Part shown: positions 43,905 through 54,587 of the stretch, one piece after another
Layout: the number at the start of each line of letters is the position of its first letter
How positions within the stretch are numbered: position 1 is the first letter of the stretch
Position numbers and translations under genes: made by a program
Assembly: GCF_900112485.1 (NCBI RefSeq)
Contig: NZ_FOMG01000021.1
Coordinates: 1-64,000 of the forward strand
Direction of reading: 5' to 3'
Length of the DNA: 64,000 nucleotides
From: Clostridium uliginosum
GTDB lineage: Bacteria > Bacillota > Clostridia > Clostridiales > Clostridiaceae
The notes under the pieces: model-generated
Database searches by the model: none
Told to the model about the DNA's origin: nothing
Seen by the model: only the letters and a program-made list of their open reading frames with translations

Positions 43905-44747
43905 ATGGATTTTATTAAAAAGGGGTTTGACTCATTTGAGTTGAAGATCTTAGCACTTATTTTTATGACTTTTGATCACGTTGCATATTTTATGACAGGA
44001 ATTATAGAGATTCCTTCTTGGTTTAATATTATAGGAAGAATAGCAGCACCTATATTTATATTTATGGTAGCTAATGGATATTATTATACTAAAAGTAAAA
44101 CAGGATATATGAAGAGATTATATTTATGGTCTGTATTTATGTCTATAGCTAATTCTTTAGCTAATAGTTATATACCTCACCCAAAAGGAGCCATGGTGAT
44201 TAACAACATATTTGCGACTATGTTTTATATTGTATTTTTCTTATATTTTATAGATAAATTGAAATCTGGAATTAAAGAGAAAAACAAGAAAAATATTATA
44301 GTGCCAATACTTTTGTTTATAATGGTTATTGTTTTACAAATAGGTATGTTTTCTATACTAATGAATCCTACATTAGAAGTATCTAGGATAGCATTAATGG
44401 TAGCTATGATATTCTTACCAACTCCATTGATGGTAGAGGGAAGTATTATATTTATAATTCTTGGCCTAGGATTTTATTACTGCCTAAATAGTAAAAAGAA
44501 AACTGCAATATTTTATTTAGCACTTTGCATATTATATTTTGTTGTAGCGGTTCTTCCAGCAGGATTAACTATTGAAAATTTATTTCTTATAAATGAACAA
44601 TGGTTAATGATATTAGCACTTCCATTTATATTGCTTTATAATAGACAAAAGGGTAGGGGCATGAAGTATCTGTTTTATATTTACTATCCAGCTCATGTTT
44701 ATGGATTGTTGTTATTATCTAGAGTCATATATGGAATGGTTAAATAG
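43905..44747 (+). CDS. TraX family membrane protein
   Basis: 280 residues with about eight membrane helices. The N-terminal LKILALIFMTFDHVAYFM and NIIGRIAAPIFIFMVANGYYYTKSKTGYMKRL and the C-terminal KGRGMKYLFYIYYPAHVYGLLLL are typical of TraX, related to membrane acyltransferases. F-plasmid TraX acetylates pilin; chromosomal clostridial homologues have unknown targets. AAGGAGGAG precedes the ATG. Confidence 0.88.
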   Translation: MDFIKKGFDSFELKILALIFMTFDHVAYFMTGIIEIPSWFNIIGRIAAPIFIFMVANGYYYTKSKTGYMKRLYLWSVFMSIANSLANSYIPHPKGAMVINNIFATMFYIVFFLYFIDKLKSGIKEKNKKNIIVPILLFIMVIVLQIGMFSILMNPTLEVSRIALMVAMIFLPTPLMVEGSIIFIILGLGFYYCLNSKKKTAIFYLALCILYFVVAVLPAGLTIENLFLINEQWLMILALPFILLYNRQKGRGMKYLFYIYYPAHVYGLLLLSRVIYGMVK

Positions 44748-44778
44748 AATATTATAAATAGATTCTAATACATAAAAC

Positions 44779-44945
44779 ATAGCCTTGTATTAAAATATAA
44801 ACACTATCTTAAAATATAGCTTTAATTTAAAATATAGCCAAACTTTTAGATTATGCTCACAAATAAAATTGTATAGTAGTAATTTTTATTATAAAATAAT
44901 TACAAAGAATAAACGCACAATAGTTTTAATTATCGTGCGTTTTTT
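44779..44945 (+). other. Intergenic family D debris and terminator copy
   Basis: AAACATAGCCTTGTATTAAA and nearby AAAATATAGCC pieces are family D ends. At 44912-44945 ACGCACAATAG...TATCGTGCGTTTTTT is nearly identical to the terminator at 39602. Confidence 0.6.
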
Positions 44946-44957
44946 ATGTTTATATTA

Positions 44958-45023
44958 CGCTATGTTTTAGAAAAGTGTTGATACTATTATATAATAATAT
45001 CAACACGGTTTTAAAACAAAGCC
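44958..45023 (+). mobile_element. Short family D element (66 bp) with 8-bp target duplication
   Basis: CGCTATGTTTTAGAAAAGTG and CACGGTTTTAAAACAAAGCC are inverted ends. TTATATTA is repeated directly at 44950-44957 and 45024-45031. Confidence 0.82.
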
Positions 45024-45151
45024 TTATATTAAAAAAGGCATTAAAAAATACAATAACGATTTAATATGCGATGTATATTTTGTGCAAGACTAGTGTATTG
45101 ACTGGTTATTTTTTGAGAATGCTTAAATCAAAATAATGGGGGGATAACAAT

Positions 45152-45637
45152 ATGAAGATAGCAATTTTATATTTTAGTAAAACAGGAAAAACTGAGAGAA
45201 CAGCAAAAGTTATTGAAGAGGGTATAAATAAAGTTGAGGGTATTGAAGTAAAAGCAATGAATTTAGATAAGGTAGATTATGAATTTTTAGATGAATCAAA
45301 AGCTGTGATTTTTGGTACACCAACATATTATGCAAATATGACATGGCAAATGAAGAAGTGGATAGATGAATCTAGAAATTGTAATTTAGAAGGAAAATTA
45401 GGGGCTGTCTTTGCAACTGCTCAATATATTGGTGGAGGAGCTAATGTGGCAATGACAACTATGATAAATCACTTTATGGTGAAAGGTATGTTAATGTATT
45501 CAGGAGGTTCAGCACTTGGTCAACCTTATATTCACTTAGGACATGTATCTATTGGAGATGGAAATGAAAAAGAGGATGAAGTAGCAAGAGTATTTGGAGA
45601 GAGAATCGGTAAGAAAGCAAAGGAATTGTTTGAATAA
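45152..45637 (+). CDS. Flavodoxin-fold protein (WrbA/flavodoxin_2-like)
   Basis: 161 residues. The FMN phosphate loop YFSKTGKTERTAK is at residues 6-18; GTPTYYANMTWQMKKWIDES and FATAQYIGGGANVAM are flavin-ring loops of the NAD(P)H:quinone-oxidoreductase-like group. It is probably a soluble FMN carrier or reductase. GGGGGGATAAC precedes the ATG. A family A-type hairpin (45702-45768) follows. Confidence 0.85.
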   Translation: MKIAILYFSKTGKTERTAKVIEEGINKVEGIEVKAMNLDKVDYEFLDESKAVIFGTPTYYANMTWQMKKWIDESRNCNLEGKLGAVFATAQYIGGGANVAMTTMINHFMVKGMLMYSGGSALGQPYIHLGHVSIGDGNEKEDEVARVFGERIGKKAKELFE

Positions 45638-45701
45638 ATCAATCAATTAGGCATGTAAAATATTAAGAATTATTTTTAAAGCACTAATTAATTTAAGAAA
45701 T

Positions 45702-45768
45702 ATATAAAGAAAATAACAAGTCAAAGATGAGATACATCTTTGATTTGTTATTTTTTTAATATGTCTAA
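45702..45768 (+). repeat. Short family A hairpin
   Basis: ATATATAAAGAAAATAACAA...TTGTTATTTTTTTAATATG, inverted arms around AGTCAAAGATG / CATCTTTGATT. Confidence 0.65.
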
Positions 45769-45772
45769 ATTA

Positions 45773-46098
45773 CTTAATAATATTTACTTTGTATTTAATG
45801 AAATAATTTTCATTAATATGATTTTATGGTATATTGTTAATATGAGTAATTTCCCCTGAATTTGATAAATTTCATGATTATTGTTATTTATGTAATATCA
45901 TTCTTAATAGGAATTTACTATATACTAGATGCTTTTAAATGTTCAATTATCAATGATTTCAATTACGTTTTCATGCAAGAAATTTGAACTATCACAAAAA
46001 AGGTAATATAATTACCAGTATTTTTTTATAATATAATTTACAAAAATAAATATTGAATGTAAGAATTACTATATTATTTTAAGGGGGAAAAGTAAGGA
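45773..46098 (+). other. Intergenic region upstream of the second chemoreceptor
   Basis: AT-rich, no repeat family recognised; ends in the ribosome site AAGGGGGAAAAG. Confidence 0.35.
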
Positions 46099-48213
46099 AT
46101 GCAGAATAGAAAACTTAGAAAAAATACTAATGAAAAAATCAATAAAAGTGAGAGCATAAAGAAGAAAGTGGTATTAGCTACAATAATTATAAATTCTATA
46201 GCTTTTTTATCAATAGCTGTATTTTTGTTTTTTATAATAACTTCTTATAATAGCAAAAATTTCGATGAAAAAGTGGTACAAAATCAGAATAATTTGGATC
46301 AATATTTAATTAAATATTTTGATGGTGTTGAAAGTAGCATAAATACACTTGAAGGATCTAGTGATATAAAAGGTTTGAAAAATAATAATGTAACTACATA
46401 TGTTGATAAGAGTGATGAAAGTGGAAGTCTGAAAATGACTCCTTTAGAAAATGGTGATTTTGAAGCAAATTTATATAATTATTTTAAAATGTTTTTGGAC
46501 AGCAACAAAGAAGTTTCAAGCATAGCATTTGCAGGGATGGATAATGGAGGTTACATGAGATATCCATCAATAGATAGAAAAAATAACTATGACCCTAGAG
46601 AAAGGCCTTGGTATAAGGATGCATTAACCACAGATAAGATTAGTTATACAGATGCTAATCTAACTACTAATGGTGACTTTAGCTTGGCTGCCATAAAAAG
46701 AGTTAAGGTAGATGACAAGGTAATAGGTGTATTAAACGTAGATGTTTCATTAAAGGATTTAGCTGATTTAAGTCAAAAATATAAAAATGGTGATAATGGA
46801 TTCGTAGTAATATTAGATAAACAAGGTACAGTTATTTCTAATGGAAAGGACTCAAAGCTTATATCTAAAAATGTAAAAGATTTAGGTATAGAGGGCTTTG
46901 AAGAAAAAGATTTAAATTCTAATACAAAAAAAGAAATAACTATAGCAGGAAATAAATACAAAATGTATATAGAAAAGAGTACTAAAGATAATTTACCATT
47001 AACATATTTATCATTTGTTGAAAAAAGTGAAATAACTAAATCAGCAAATAATATGATGCTTTTAATTGGAGTTATAGCAATTGCATTTATAATCATAATA
47101 AGCCTGGTTTTTATAAAAATGATGCAGAAATTATTGATACATATTAATAGTATATCTAATAACTTAGAGATAATAGGATCTGGAGATTTAACAGTACAAT
47201 TAGATAATGAAGTGTTAAATCTAAAGGATGAAATTGGAGTAATAGCTAGGTCTTCTAATAGCATGCAAGATTCAATAAAGGATATGTTATCTGTAGTTGG
47301 GGTTAGCTCTGATGAAATTCAAATTAAAGGGCAAGAAATTAATAATACTTCTGAAGAAATAAAAAGTTCAGCAAATCAAGTATCGTTAGCTATTAATGAT
47401 GTTTCTCAAGGGGCTTTAAATCAAGCTGAAGATTTGATGGATATAAATAATAAATTAAATTTATTTTCTGATCAAATAGATAATATAGTTACTAATATAA
47501 GTAATCTTGAAGAAAATTCAAAAGCAGCAAAAGATATAAATGATAATAATAAACAAATAATGACTGACTTGTTAAATACATCGAATAAAGTTGATAAAAA
47601 TGTGAAGAATTTTGATGTTATGATGAGGAATCTTAACAACAGTATATCTAAAATTGGAGATATAACTAGTATTATAAATGGTATAGCTGAACAAACTAAC
47701 TTATTAGCTTTAAATGCTGCTATAGAGGCATCTAGAGTTGGTGATGCTGGAAAAGGCTTTGCTGTTGTTGCAGATGAAATTAGAAAACTTGCTGAAGGTA
47801 GTAAAAATGCAGTATATGAAATAAATAATTTGATTACTAATAATTTGCAGTCTATGAAGGAATTAATGAATGCTTCAGAGGAAGTTGGAGATAATGTATC
47901 AAATCAAGTTAATATAGCAAATATGGGAGTACAAGCTTTTTATAGTATGAATGAAAAGCTAGAGGAGGTAATTCCTAAAATATTTACTATTAATAAAGAA
48001 GCGACTAATATTAATAATAATAAAAATTTAATACTTGAAAAAGTTCAAGATGTGGCGTCTGTAGCAGAGGAAACTTCAGCGTCTAGTGAGGAAATAGTAG
48101 CATTTTCTCAAGGACTTGAAGATATAACAATTACAATGAATGCTCTTTCCACAGATTTAAATCATATAGCAGTTGATGTGAAGAATGGATTAGATAAGTT
48201 TAAATATAAATAG
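46099..48213 (+). CDS. Methyl-accepting chemotaxis protein with dCache sensor
   Basis: 704 residues, intact. Membrane helix 1 (about 25-50), extracellular dCache_1 domain with the ligand-pocket motif [12 protein letters not shown] near residues 168-179, helix 2 (about 315-340), HAMP, and a signalling domain with the tip [30 protein letters not shown]. It senses a small ligand, possibly an amino acid, and controls CheA. The pentapeptide tether is absent. A terminator lies at 48455. Confidence 0.93.
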   Translation: MQNRKLRKNTNEKINKSESIKKKVVLATIIINSIAFLSIAVFLFFIITSYNSKNFDEKVVQNQNNLDQYLIKYFDGVESSINTLEGSSDIKGLKNNNVTTYVDKSDESGSLKMTPLENGDFEANLYNYFKMFLDSNKEVSSIAFAGMDNGGYMRYPSIDRKNNYDPRERPWYKDALTTDKISYTDANLTTNGDFSLAAIKRVKVDDKVIGVLNVDVSLKDLADLSQKYKNGDNGFVVILDKQGTVISNGKDSKLISKNVKDLGIEGFEEKDLNSNTKKEITIAGNKYKMYIEKSTKDNLPLTYLSFVEKSEITKSANNMMLLIGVIAIAFIIIISLVFIKMMQKLLIHINSISNNLEIIGSGDLTVQLDNEVLNLKDEIGVIARSSNSMQDSIKDMLSVVGVSSDEIQIKGQEINNTSEEIKSSANQVSLAINDVSQGALNQAEDLMDINNKLNLFSDQIDNIVTNISNLEENSKAAKDINDNNKQIMTDLLNTSNKVDKNVKNFDVMMRNLNNSISKIGDITSIINGIAEQTNLLALNAAIEASRVGDAGKGFAVVADEIRKLAEGSKNAVYEINNLITNNLQSMKELMNASEEVGDNVSNQVNIANMGVQAFYSMNEKLEEVIPKIFTINKEATNINNNKNLILEKVQDVASVAEETSASSEEIVAFSQGLEDITITMNALSTDLNHIAVDVKNGLDKFKYK

Positions 48214-48224
48214 AGAATATATAA

Positions 48225-48446
48225 GTTTAAAGCCGTGTTGATATTGTTACATATTGTTCAGTGTGCTAAAGAATTTGACTTAAGAACATCTAAAATAAGT
48301 ATAGTCCCATTCCAGTTTGTTCCAAAAGCAAGTTTTGGACAAACAATTAATGTGACAATACTCACTTAAGAGTTCTACAAGTCAAATTCTAATGCACGCT
48401 TCACAAAAATGTAACAATATCAACACTATATTAAAACATATGTAAA
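48225..48446 (+). mobile_element. Family D element (about 222 bp)
   Basis: TTTAAAGCCGTGTTGATATT at the left, AATATCAACACTATATTAAA at the right, and inner arms CATTCCAGTTTGTTCC / GGACAAACAATTAATG. The target duplication is not clear. Confidence 0.8.
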
Positions 48447-48454
48447 TAAAATAT

Positions 48455-48493
48455 AAAAACTATTATGAGTTTATGATTCATAATAGTTTTTTT
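48455..48493 (+). terminator. Terminator after the chemoreceptor gene
   Basis: AAAAACTATTATGA and TCATAATAGTTTTTTT with a 9-nt loop. Confidence 0.85.
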
Positions 48494-48557
48494 ATATGCC
48501 TTATAGCCTAGAAGATATGATTTTAATAAAGAAAAAGTTATAATATAATAAACATAA

Positions 48558-48715
48558 GGCACATTAAAATAAATAATAAGTCAGTATGCTAGTCTATTTT
48601 GCGTCATACTGCGTCGGTAAAATCATCCCATAGGCTTACTATGAGATGATTTCATCTCCTTGTCTGACACAAAATATACGTCGCATCTTTGACTTGTTAT
48701 TTTCTTTAATGTGCC
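48558..48715 (+). mobile_element. Family A element A3 (158 bp)
   Basis: GGCACATTAAAATAAATAAT to TTTTCTTTAATGTGCC, flanked by TAA at 48555-48557 and 48716-48718. It is nearly identical to A1. Confidence 0.92.
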
Positions 48716-48741
48716 TAAGACATAGAAAAAGGAGAAATTTC

Positions 48742-49302
48742 ATGAAAACATTAATAAATTTAAAAAGACAAGATGGAGCTAAGATAGATGCAGAATTTAA
48801 ATTTCTGGATGAAGGTTATATTGATAAGATAATGGAATTACAAGAAGGTATTATGAATGGAATAAAAGATGAACAATTATATGTACCTTCAAACGAAGAG
48901 GAATTTATTGATTATATTAATAATAATGGAAAAGTAATAGGTTGTGTTACCAAAGATAGTGATGAATTAATCGCGGTTGGAGTATATAGAAATTTGGGAT
49001 ATAAGAAAGATAATTACGGATATGATATAGAACTTCAAGGAGATGAACTTTTAAAGGTTGGACAAATTGAAGCGACAGTAGTAAGAGAAGATTTTAGAGG
49101 AAATAGGCTTCAAAAAATTCTTTGTGAGCATTTAGAGGTGATTGGGAAAGAAAATAAAACACCTATTATGTGTGCAACAGCATCACCATATAATGAACAT
49201 AGTTTAAATACATTTAAGTGTCTTGGATATAAGATAGCAAAAGATAAATTAAAATATGGTGGATTAAGAAGATATGTTTTAGTTAAGGATTTAGGCATAT
49301 AA
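48742..49302 (+). CDS. GNAT-family acetyltransferase
   Basis: 186 residues from the ATG at 48742 (AAAAAGGAGAAA upstream). An upstream extension of the frame lies in family A DNA and is not accepted. The acetyl-CoA site is KVGQIEATVVREDFRGNRLQKILCEHL (V-x-x-x-x-R-x-x-R-L) and CATASPYNEHSLNTFKCLGYK follows. The substrate is unknown. Confidence 0.82.
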   Translation: MKTLINLKRQDGAKIDAEFKFLDEGYIDKIMELQEGIMNGIKDEQLYVPSNEEEFIDYINNNGKVIGCVTKDSDELIAVGVYRNLGYKKDNYGYDIELQGDELLKVGQIEATVVREDFRGNRLQKILCEHLEVIGKENKTPIMCATASPYNEHSLNTFKCLGYKIAKDKLKYGGLRRYVLVKDLGI

Positions 49303-49304
49303 AG

Positions 49305-49514
49305 TAATGTTGATATTGTAATATAAAGCTCATGGACTGTGGAATTTACTTTAACAATACTAAAATAAATATTAGTCCTATTAATGCATGCTCCCAATCA
49401 CAGATTGTGACAAGCAATTAATAGGACAAATATTCATTAAGTATTCTAAAAAGCAAATTCCAATGCCAGTTCGCTCTTATATTACAATATCAACATTCGT
49501 TTAAAGCATAGTCT
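49305..49514 (+). mobile_element. Family D element (about 210 bp)
   Basis: TAATGTTGATATTGTAATAT to CAATATCAACATTCGTTTAA. The middle (GTCCTATTAATGCATGCTCC / GCAATTAATAGGAC) is the same as in the copy after sbcC. Confidence 0.82.
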
Positions 49515-49574
49515 AATTAAAAAAAAGATGAATGCCTAAGACATACACTTTATAGATATGAGGGGGAAGATGTT

Positions 49575-50798
49575 ATGAGGATATTGCATACAGCTGATTG
49601 GCATTTGGGTAAGAACTTAGAGGGCAAGAGCAGGATGGATGAACAAGAGTTATTTTTGAATGACTTTGTGGATATAGTAGAAAAAAATAATATTGATTTG
49701 ATAATTATTGCAGGGGATATATATGATTCAAGTAACCCTCCAGCGAGGGCTGAAAAGATGTTTTATGATACGCTTAAAAAACTGTCTTCTAATGGAGAGA
49801 GGATTACTTTAGTTATAGCAGGTAATCATGATAATCCAGAAAGACTTGTATCAGCAGGACCACTTGCTAGGGATCATGGAATTGTTATGGTTGGGACACC
49901 TAAGACTGTTGTTTTAAGTGGTGATTATGGTAAACATAAGGTTGTGGATTCTGGAGAAGGGTATATAGAGATTGAAATTAATGGTGAGAGAGCTGTTATT
50001 TTAACAGTTGCTTATCCAAGTGAAAAGAGATTAAATGAGGTACTATATGGTGAAATGGATGAGGAAGAAGATAGGGTAAAATCTTATAGTGATAGGATAC
50101 ATTTATTGTTTGATTCTCTTAAAGAACATTATAGAGAAGATACTATAAATTTAGTTGTATCTCATTTATTTGCGATGGGTAGTGAAGAGGGTGGCTCTGA
50201 AAGAAGTATACAACTAGGAGGAAGCTATATAATAGATGGAGGATGTTTCCCAAGTGAAGCTCAATATATAGCATTAGGACATGTTCATAAACCTCAAGTT
50301 GTACCAGGTACAGATAAAAGGGCTAGATATTCTGGATCACCGCTACAATATAATAGGAAAGAAATTAATTTTGAGAAGAAATGTTTTGTTGTAGATTTGA
50401 AATGTGGAGAAAAAGCTAATATAGAGGAAGTTAATTTTAAGGTATATAAGCCTATTGAGGTTTGGAAATGTTCTAATATAGAAGATGCTATATTAGAATG
50501 TTCACAAAATGCAGAAAGAGAATGCTGGGTTTATCTTGAGGTTGAGACTGATAGATATATAAGAGAAGATGAAATAAAGCAAATGAAGGAATACAAAAAG
50601 GACATCTTAGAGATAATTCCAAAGCTTAAGTCAAGTGATGAAGAGGAAGAAGAAATAAGGGATATTTCAGAGAAATCTTTTGATGAAATATTTAAGGAAT
50701 TTTATAAAAAGGAAAGAGGAGTAGAAGCAGATGATGAAGTAGTAGATTTGTTTCTAAATATAATGTCAGAAGTAGGTGAAGATGATGAGACCAATTAA
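49575..50798 (+). CDS. sbcD: Exonuclease SbcD (Mre11 homologue)
   Basis: 407 residues. The calcineurin-like metallophosphoesterase motifs are in order: TADWHLGK (8-13), AGDIYDSSNPP, IAGNHDNPERL, VSHLFAMG and ALGHVHKPQ. With SbcC it removes hairpins and protein-blocked DNA ends. The C-terminal SbcD extension is present. It overlaps sbcC by 14 bp. Hairpin-cleaving SbcCD is notable in a genome so rich in long palindromes. Confidence 0.95.
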   Translation: MRILHTADWHLGKNLEGKSRMDEQELFLNDFVDIVEKNNIDLIIIAGDIYDSSNPPARAEKMFYDTLKKLSSNGERITLVIAGNHDNPERLVSAGPLARDHGIVMVGTPKTVVLSGDYGKHKVVDSGEGYIEIEINGERAVILTVAYPSEKRLNEVLYGEMDEEEDRVKSYSDRIHLLFDSLKEHYREDTINLVVSHLFAMGSEEGGSERSIQLGGSYIIDGGCFPSEAQYIALGHVHKPQVVPGTDKRARYSGSPLQYNRKEINFEKKCFVVDLKCGEKANIEEVNFKVYKPIEVWKCSNIEDAILECSQNAERECWVYLEVETDRYIREDEIKQMKEYKKDILEIIPKLKSSDEEEEEIRDISEKSFDEIFKEFYKKERGVEADDEVVDLFLNIMSEVGEDDETN

Positions 50799-53700
50799 GT
50801 TAAAAATTAAGGGGTTAAATAGTTTTATAGAAGAACAGACTATAGACTTTAATAAATTAACAGATAGAGGCTTTTTTGGAATATTTGGACCTACTGGAAG
50901 TGGAAAATCAACAATTTTAGATGGAATAACTTTAGCTTTATATGGTGAGATATCGAGAAAAAGTTCAAATTATATAAATACTAATTGTGATAGATTAAAT
51001 GTAAGTTTTGAATTTCAAATATCTGGTACAGAGGTTAGAAGATATGTTGTAAGTAGAGAATTTAAAAGAGGTAAAGAAGGAAATATAAAAACTACAAAAG
51101 CTAAAATAGTGGATATTACAAATACGGAAGAGGTTTTGGATGATAAGTCAAAAGCAGTAACTAAAAAATGTGAAGAAATAATTGGTTTAGGACTGGATGA
51201 TTTCACTAGAACAGTTGTATTACCTCAGGGAAAGTTTAGTGAGTTTTTAAAGCTTGAAGGTAAAAGTAGAAGAGAAATGCTTGAGAGGTTGTTTAACCTT
51301 CAAAAGTATGGTAATAATCTTTCAATTAAATTAGCAAGAGAGACAAATAAAGAAAAGGTAGAGAATAATGTATTAATAGGACAGTTAAAAGGATTTGAAG
51401 ATATTAGTGAAGATAAATTTAAGGATAAAAATGCTGAGTTAGAATTAGCTCAAATAAATTTAAACAATGCAAGTAATGAGCTTAAAAACATAGAAAAAAC
51501 ATATAAAGACAGTCAAGAAGTTTGGGATTTACAGCTTGAATTAAGTTCATATAAAGAACATGAAGAGAAGCTAAATATTAAGTCAAAGGAAATAGAAGAT
51601 AATAAGCTTAAACTTAAGCTTGGTGAATGTGCATTAAAGGTAAATCCTTATATTATTTCTTATGAGAATATATTAAAAGAAAGTGTTGAGGTTCAAGCAC
51701 AAATAAAAGAATTAGAAGAAAAGTTTAAGATTCTTAAGGCTCAAAAAGAAGATGCAGAAAAAAAATTAATTGTTTCAAGAGAGAGAAAAGATAATGAAGT
51801 ACCAGAGCTGAAGATAAAAGAGCAAAAGATTAATGATGGAATTGAAGAAAAGAAATATTTAGATATTTTAGAGTGTGAAATAAAAGACACTGAAATAAAA
51901 GTAATTGAATTAAGAGCAAAATATAAAAAATATAAAAACATACAAGATGATATTGAACAGAAGATTATCTTATCCAAATCAAAAATAAAAAGTCTAGAAG
52001 AGGATTTTGATAAGTTAAAGATAGATGAAAACTTAAAGATAAAAGTGCAAAAAGGTCTCATAGTTAGTGAAAAATATAATTTATTAGATAAAAATATTAG
52101 AATTAATAAAGAAAAAATAACTACTATAAATAACGATATTAAAAATGAAAAGTTACAACAAAAAGATTTAGAAAAATTATTTAAGGAAAACTCTAATTTA
52201 TTAGATAAAGATAAAAATAACTTAGAAGAGTTAATTAAAAATTCACCTGGAAAGCAAGAAGTTTTATTAGTGCTTCAAAAAGAATTGTCAAAGTGCACAG
52301 ATAAGTGGGATAAGTTTAAGTTATATTCAGATGATGTAAAAAAGTCACAAGTATTAATTGAAGAATTTAAAGAGCTATTAGAGAAGAATAGTAATGAAAA
52401 GATTAATGTAGAAAGTAAATTAAGTTCATTAAAAGAAAAGTATAAAAAAATTGAGCTGGAAAACTTGGCTTTTAAAATCAGAAGGGATTTAAAAGAGGGA
52501 GAAGCATGTCCTGTATGTGGCTCTTTAGAACACCATATAAAACATATTAAAAATAAAAATGAAGATAACTTTTTAAAAGATATAAATTTAGGTGAATTAG
52601 AAAAAGAAATTTCCCTTAATGAAAATAAGGCAAAAGAAATTGATAAAGAGATAACAGTAGGTAAAACAAGGATTACATCAGAGAAAGAGAAAATTAAAGA
52701 AAAGCAATCTGAATTAGAGAGTTTAGGTGAGGACTTTAAAAAATCTTCAGTTGAAGATTTAAAGATGAATTTTAATAAACTTCAAAAAGATTTAGAAGAC
52801 TATAAAGTAAAGAAAGAAAGTTTAGAAGATAAGGTTAATAAATTAAAAGATGAAAATCATGTTTTAGAAAACAAGGTTAGCAAAATAAGTACAATAATAA
52901 AAGAAAAAGAAACTCAATTAGTATTAATAAATGATGAGCATAAGAATAATCTAGGTGAGTTTAATAAGATAAGTGAAGATTTAACTTTAATTAAAGAAGA
53001 AACTAAGGTTGATGATTTTAAACAAAAAAGTGATGATATATCAGATGCAGATAAAAAAAGAGATGGTTTATCTAATCAAATAAAAGAAATTAGATTTGAA
53101 CTTGAAAGCTTAGGTAAAGAAAAAGATAAGATTCAAAGTGAGTTAAATGAAGTTAAAGAAGAGGGAACTGAAGCTAGTACATCTTTAAAAGAGAAGAAAA
53201 AGAATAGAGATGAGAAAATTAATTTAATAAGGAACAAGCTTTTAGAAGAAAGTGATTTGTTTGATGCTTCAAATAATATAAAAAAAGGTAAGTTAATTGA
53301 GTTATTGCATAGTGTTCAAAAGGGTATAGAATCAATAGAAAAACAATTTAAATTAGATGATGAATTTAAATTATTAATTGATGGTAAATATCAAGAATGT
53401 AATGAAAAAGTTATATCAGCAATAACTAAACAAAATGAACTTAATAAGAGAAGTCTGCTAGAAAAAGACAACTTAAATACAATTTTAAAAGAAGAAGATT
53501 TTGAATCTATTGAAGAAGTAAAGAAAAATATTATTTCTAAGAAAGATATAGAAGAACTTAAAATAGAGATAGAAAAGTATAAAGAAGATTTATCTAAGAT
53601 TAAAGGTGCAATTGAAGGTTCAATTAAAAAATTAAATAATAGAGAGGTTACTGAAGAACAATGGGTAAAGGTTCAAAGTAATTTAGAAGAAAAACAAAGT

Positions 53701-54327
53701 GAAATTAAGATATTAAATGAAGCAAAAATTAAATTAGACGAAGAATTAAAGTTTATCTCAAATAAATTGAAAGAGCTTAAGGATTTAGTAAAGAAAAAGG
53801 AAAAGCTTGATCATAAATTAGCATTATTAGATGATTTAGATAAGTTGTTTAAGGGTAAAAAGTTTGTAGAGTTCGTAGCAATTACACAATTAAAATATAT
53901 CTCAAAGCAAGCTTCAAAAAAGTTAAAAGAAATAACTAATGGTAATTATGGCTTAGAAGTTGATGAAAATGGAAAATTTATAATAAGAGATTATAAAAAT
54001 GGAGGAGCAGAAAGAGATGCTTCAACCCTTTCAGGGGGAGAGACTTTCTTAACTTCACTTGCATTAGCTTTAGCATTATCATCTCAAATACAGCTTAAAG
54101 GAACAGCACCATTAGAACTATTCTTCTTAGATGAAGGGTTTGGAACATTAGATGATAACTTATTAGAAGTTGTTATGAATTCATTAGAGAAACTTCATAA
54201 TGATAAACTTAAAGTTGGAATAATAAGTCACGTTGAAGCAATAAAAAATAGAGTACCAGTAAAATTAATACTTACACCAGCAGAATCAGGAGAAGGTGGA
54301 AGTAAGGTTAGATTAGAGAGAAGCTAA
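50785..54327 (+). CDS. sbcC: Exonuclease subunit SbcC (Rad50 homologue)
   Basis: 1180 residues from the ATG at 50785 (AGGTGA five bases before); two in-frame starts lie just upstream. Walker A FGPTGSGKST is near residue 32-41. Two long coiled coils flank the zinc hook EACPVCGS (about residue 575). The C-terminus has the signature LSGGETFLTSLALALALS and Walker B LFFLDEGFGTLDD. It is the ATPase of the SbcCD nuclease. Its stop codon TAA is part of the 8-bp duplication made by a family D element. Confidence 0.95.
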   Translation: MRPIKLKIKGLNSFIEEQTIDFNKLTDRGFFGIFGPTGSGKSTILDGITLALYGEISRKSSNYINTNCDRLNVSFEFQISGTEVRRYVVSREFKRGKEGNIKTTKAKIVDITNTEEVLDDKSKAVTKKCEEIIGLGLDDFTRTVVLPQGKFSEFLKLEGKSRREMLERLFNLQKYGNNLSIKLARETNKEKVENNVLIGQLKGFEDISEDKFKDKNAELELAQINLNNASNELKNIEKTYKDSQEVWDLQLELSSYKEHEEKLNIKSKEIEDNKLKLKLGECALKVNPYIISYENILKESVEVQAQIKELEEKFKILKAQKEDAEKKLIVSRERKDNEVPELKIKEQKINDGIEEKKYLDILECEIKDTEIKVIELRAKYKKYKNIQDDIEQKIILSKSKIKSLEEDFDKLKIDENLKIKVQKGLIVSEKYNLLDKNIRINKEKITTINNDIKNEKLQQKDLEKLFKENSNLLDKDKNNLEELIKNSPGKQEVLLVLQKELSKCTDKWDKFKLYSDDVKKSQVLIEEFKELLEKNSNEKINVESKLSSLKEKYKKIELENLAFKIRRDLKEGEACPVCGSLEHHIKHIKNKNEDNFLKDINLGELEKEISLNENKAKEIDKEITVGKTRITSEKEKIKEKQSELESLGEDFKKSSVEDLKMNFNKLQKDLEDYKVKKESLEDKVNKLKDENHVLENKVSKISTIIKEKETQLVLINDEHKNNLGEFNKISEDLTLIKEETKVDDFKQKSDDISDADKKRDGLSNQIKEIRFELESLGKEKDKIQSELNEVKEEGTEASTSLKEKKKNRDEKINLIRNKLLEESDLFDASNNIKKGKLIELLHSVQKGIESIEKQFKLDDEFKLLIDGKYQECNEKVISAITKQNELNKRSLLEKDNLNTILKEEDFESIEEVKKNIISKKDIEELKIEIEKYKEDLSKIKGAIEGSIKKLNNREVTEEQWVKVQSNLEEKQSEIKILNEAKIKLDEELKFISNKLKELKDLVKKKEKLDHKLALLDDLDKLFKGKKFVEFVAITQLKYISKQASKKLKEITNGNYGLEVDENGKFIIRDYKNGGAERDASTLSGGETFLTSLALALALSSQIQLKGTAPLELFFLDEGFGTLDDNLLEVVMNSLEKLHNDKLKVGIISHVEAIKNRVPVKLILTPAESGEGGSKVRLERS

Positions 54328-54332
54328 TATTA

Positions 54333-54556
54333 GGATCTGTTTAAAAACCGTGTTGATATTGTAATATAAAGCTCATGGACTGTGGAATTTACTTTAAGAA
54401 CTCTAAAATGAATATTAGTCCTATTAACGCATGTTCCCAATCAAAGATTGTGACAAGCAATTAATAGGACAAATATCCATTAAGAGTTCTACAAAATAAA
54501 TTCCAATGCCAATTCGCTCTTATATTACAATATCAACACTCACTTAAAACATAGCC
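54333..54556 (+). mobile_element. Family D element (224 bp) with 8-bp target duplication at the sbcC stop
   Basis: GGATCTGTTTAAAAACCGTG to CACTCACTTAAAACATAGCC, flanked directly by TAATATTA (54325-54332 and 54557-54564). The left copy contains the sbcC stop codon. Long inner arms pair across the element. Confidence 0.9.
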
Positions 54557-54587
54557 TAATATTAAAACAATGATTAAATTTTAGTGC

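Noticed and set aside
48646..48741. N-terminal extension of the GNAT protein
   Set aside because: The extension is translated family A DNA; the ATG at 48742 has a strong ribosome site.
31273..54556. CRISPR array suggested by many similar palindromic repeats
   Set aside because: Copies are dispersed over tens of kilobases, vary in length and have target duplications; there is no regular spacer pattern and no cas gene.
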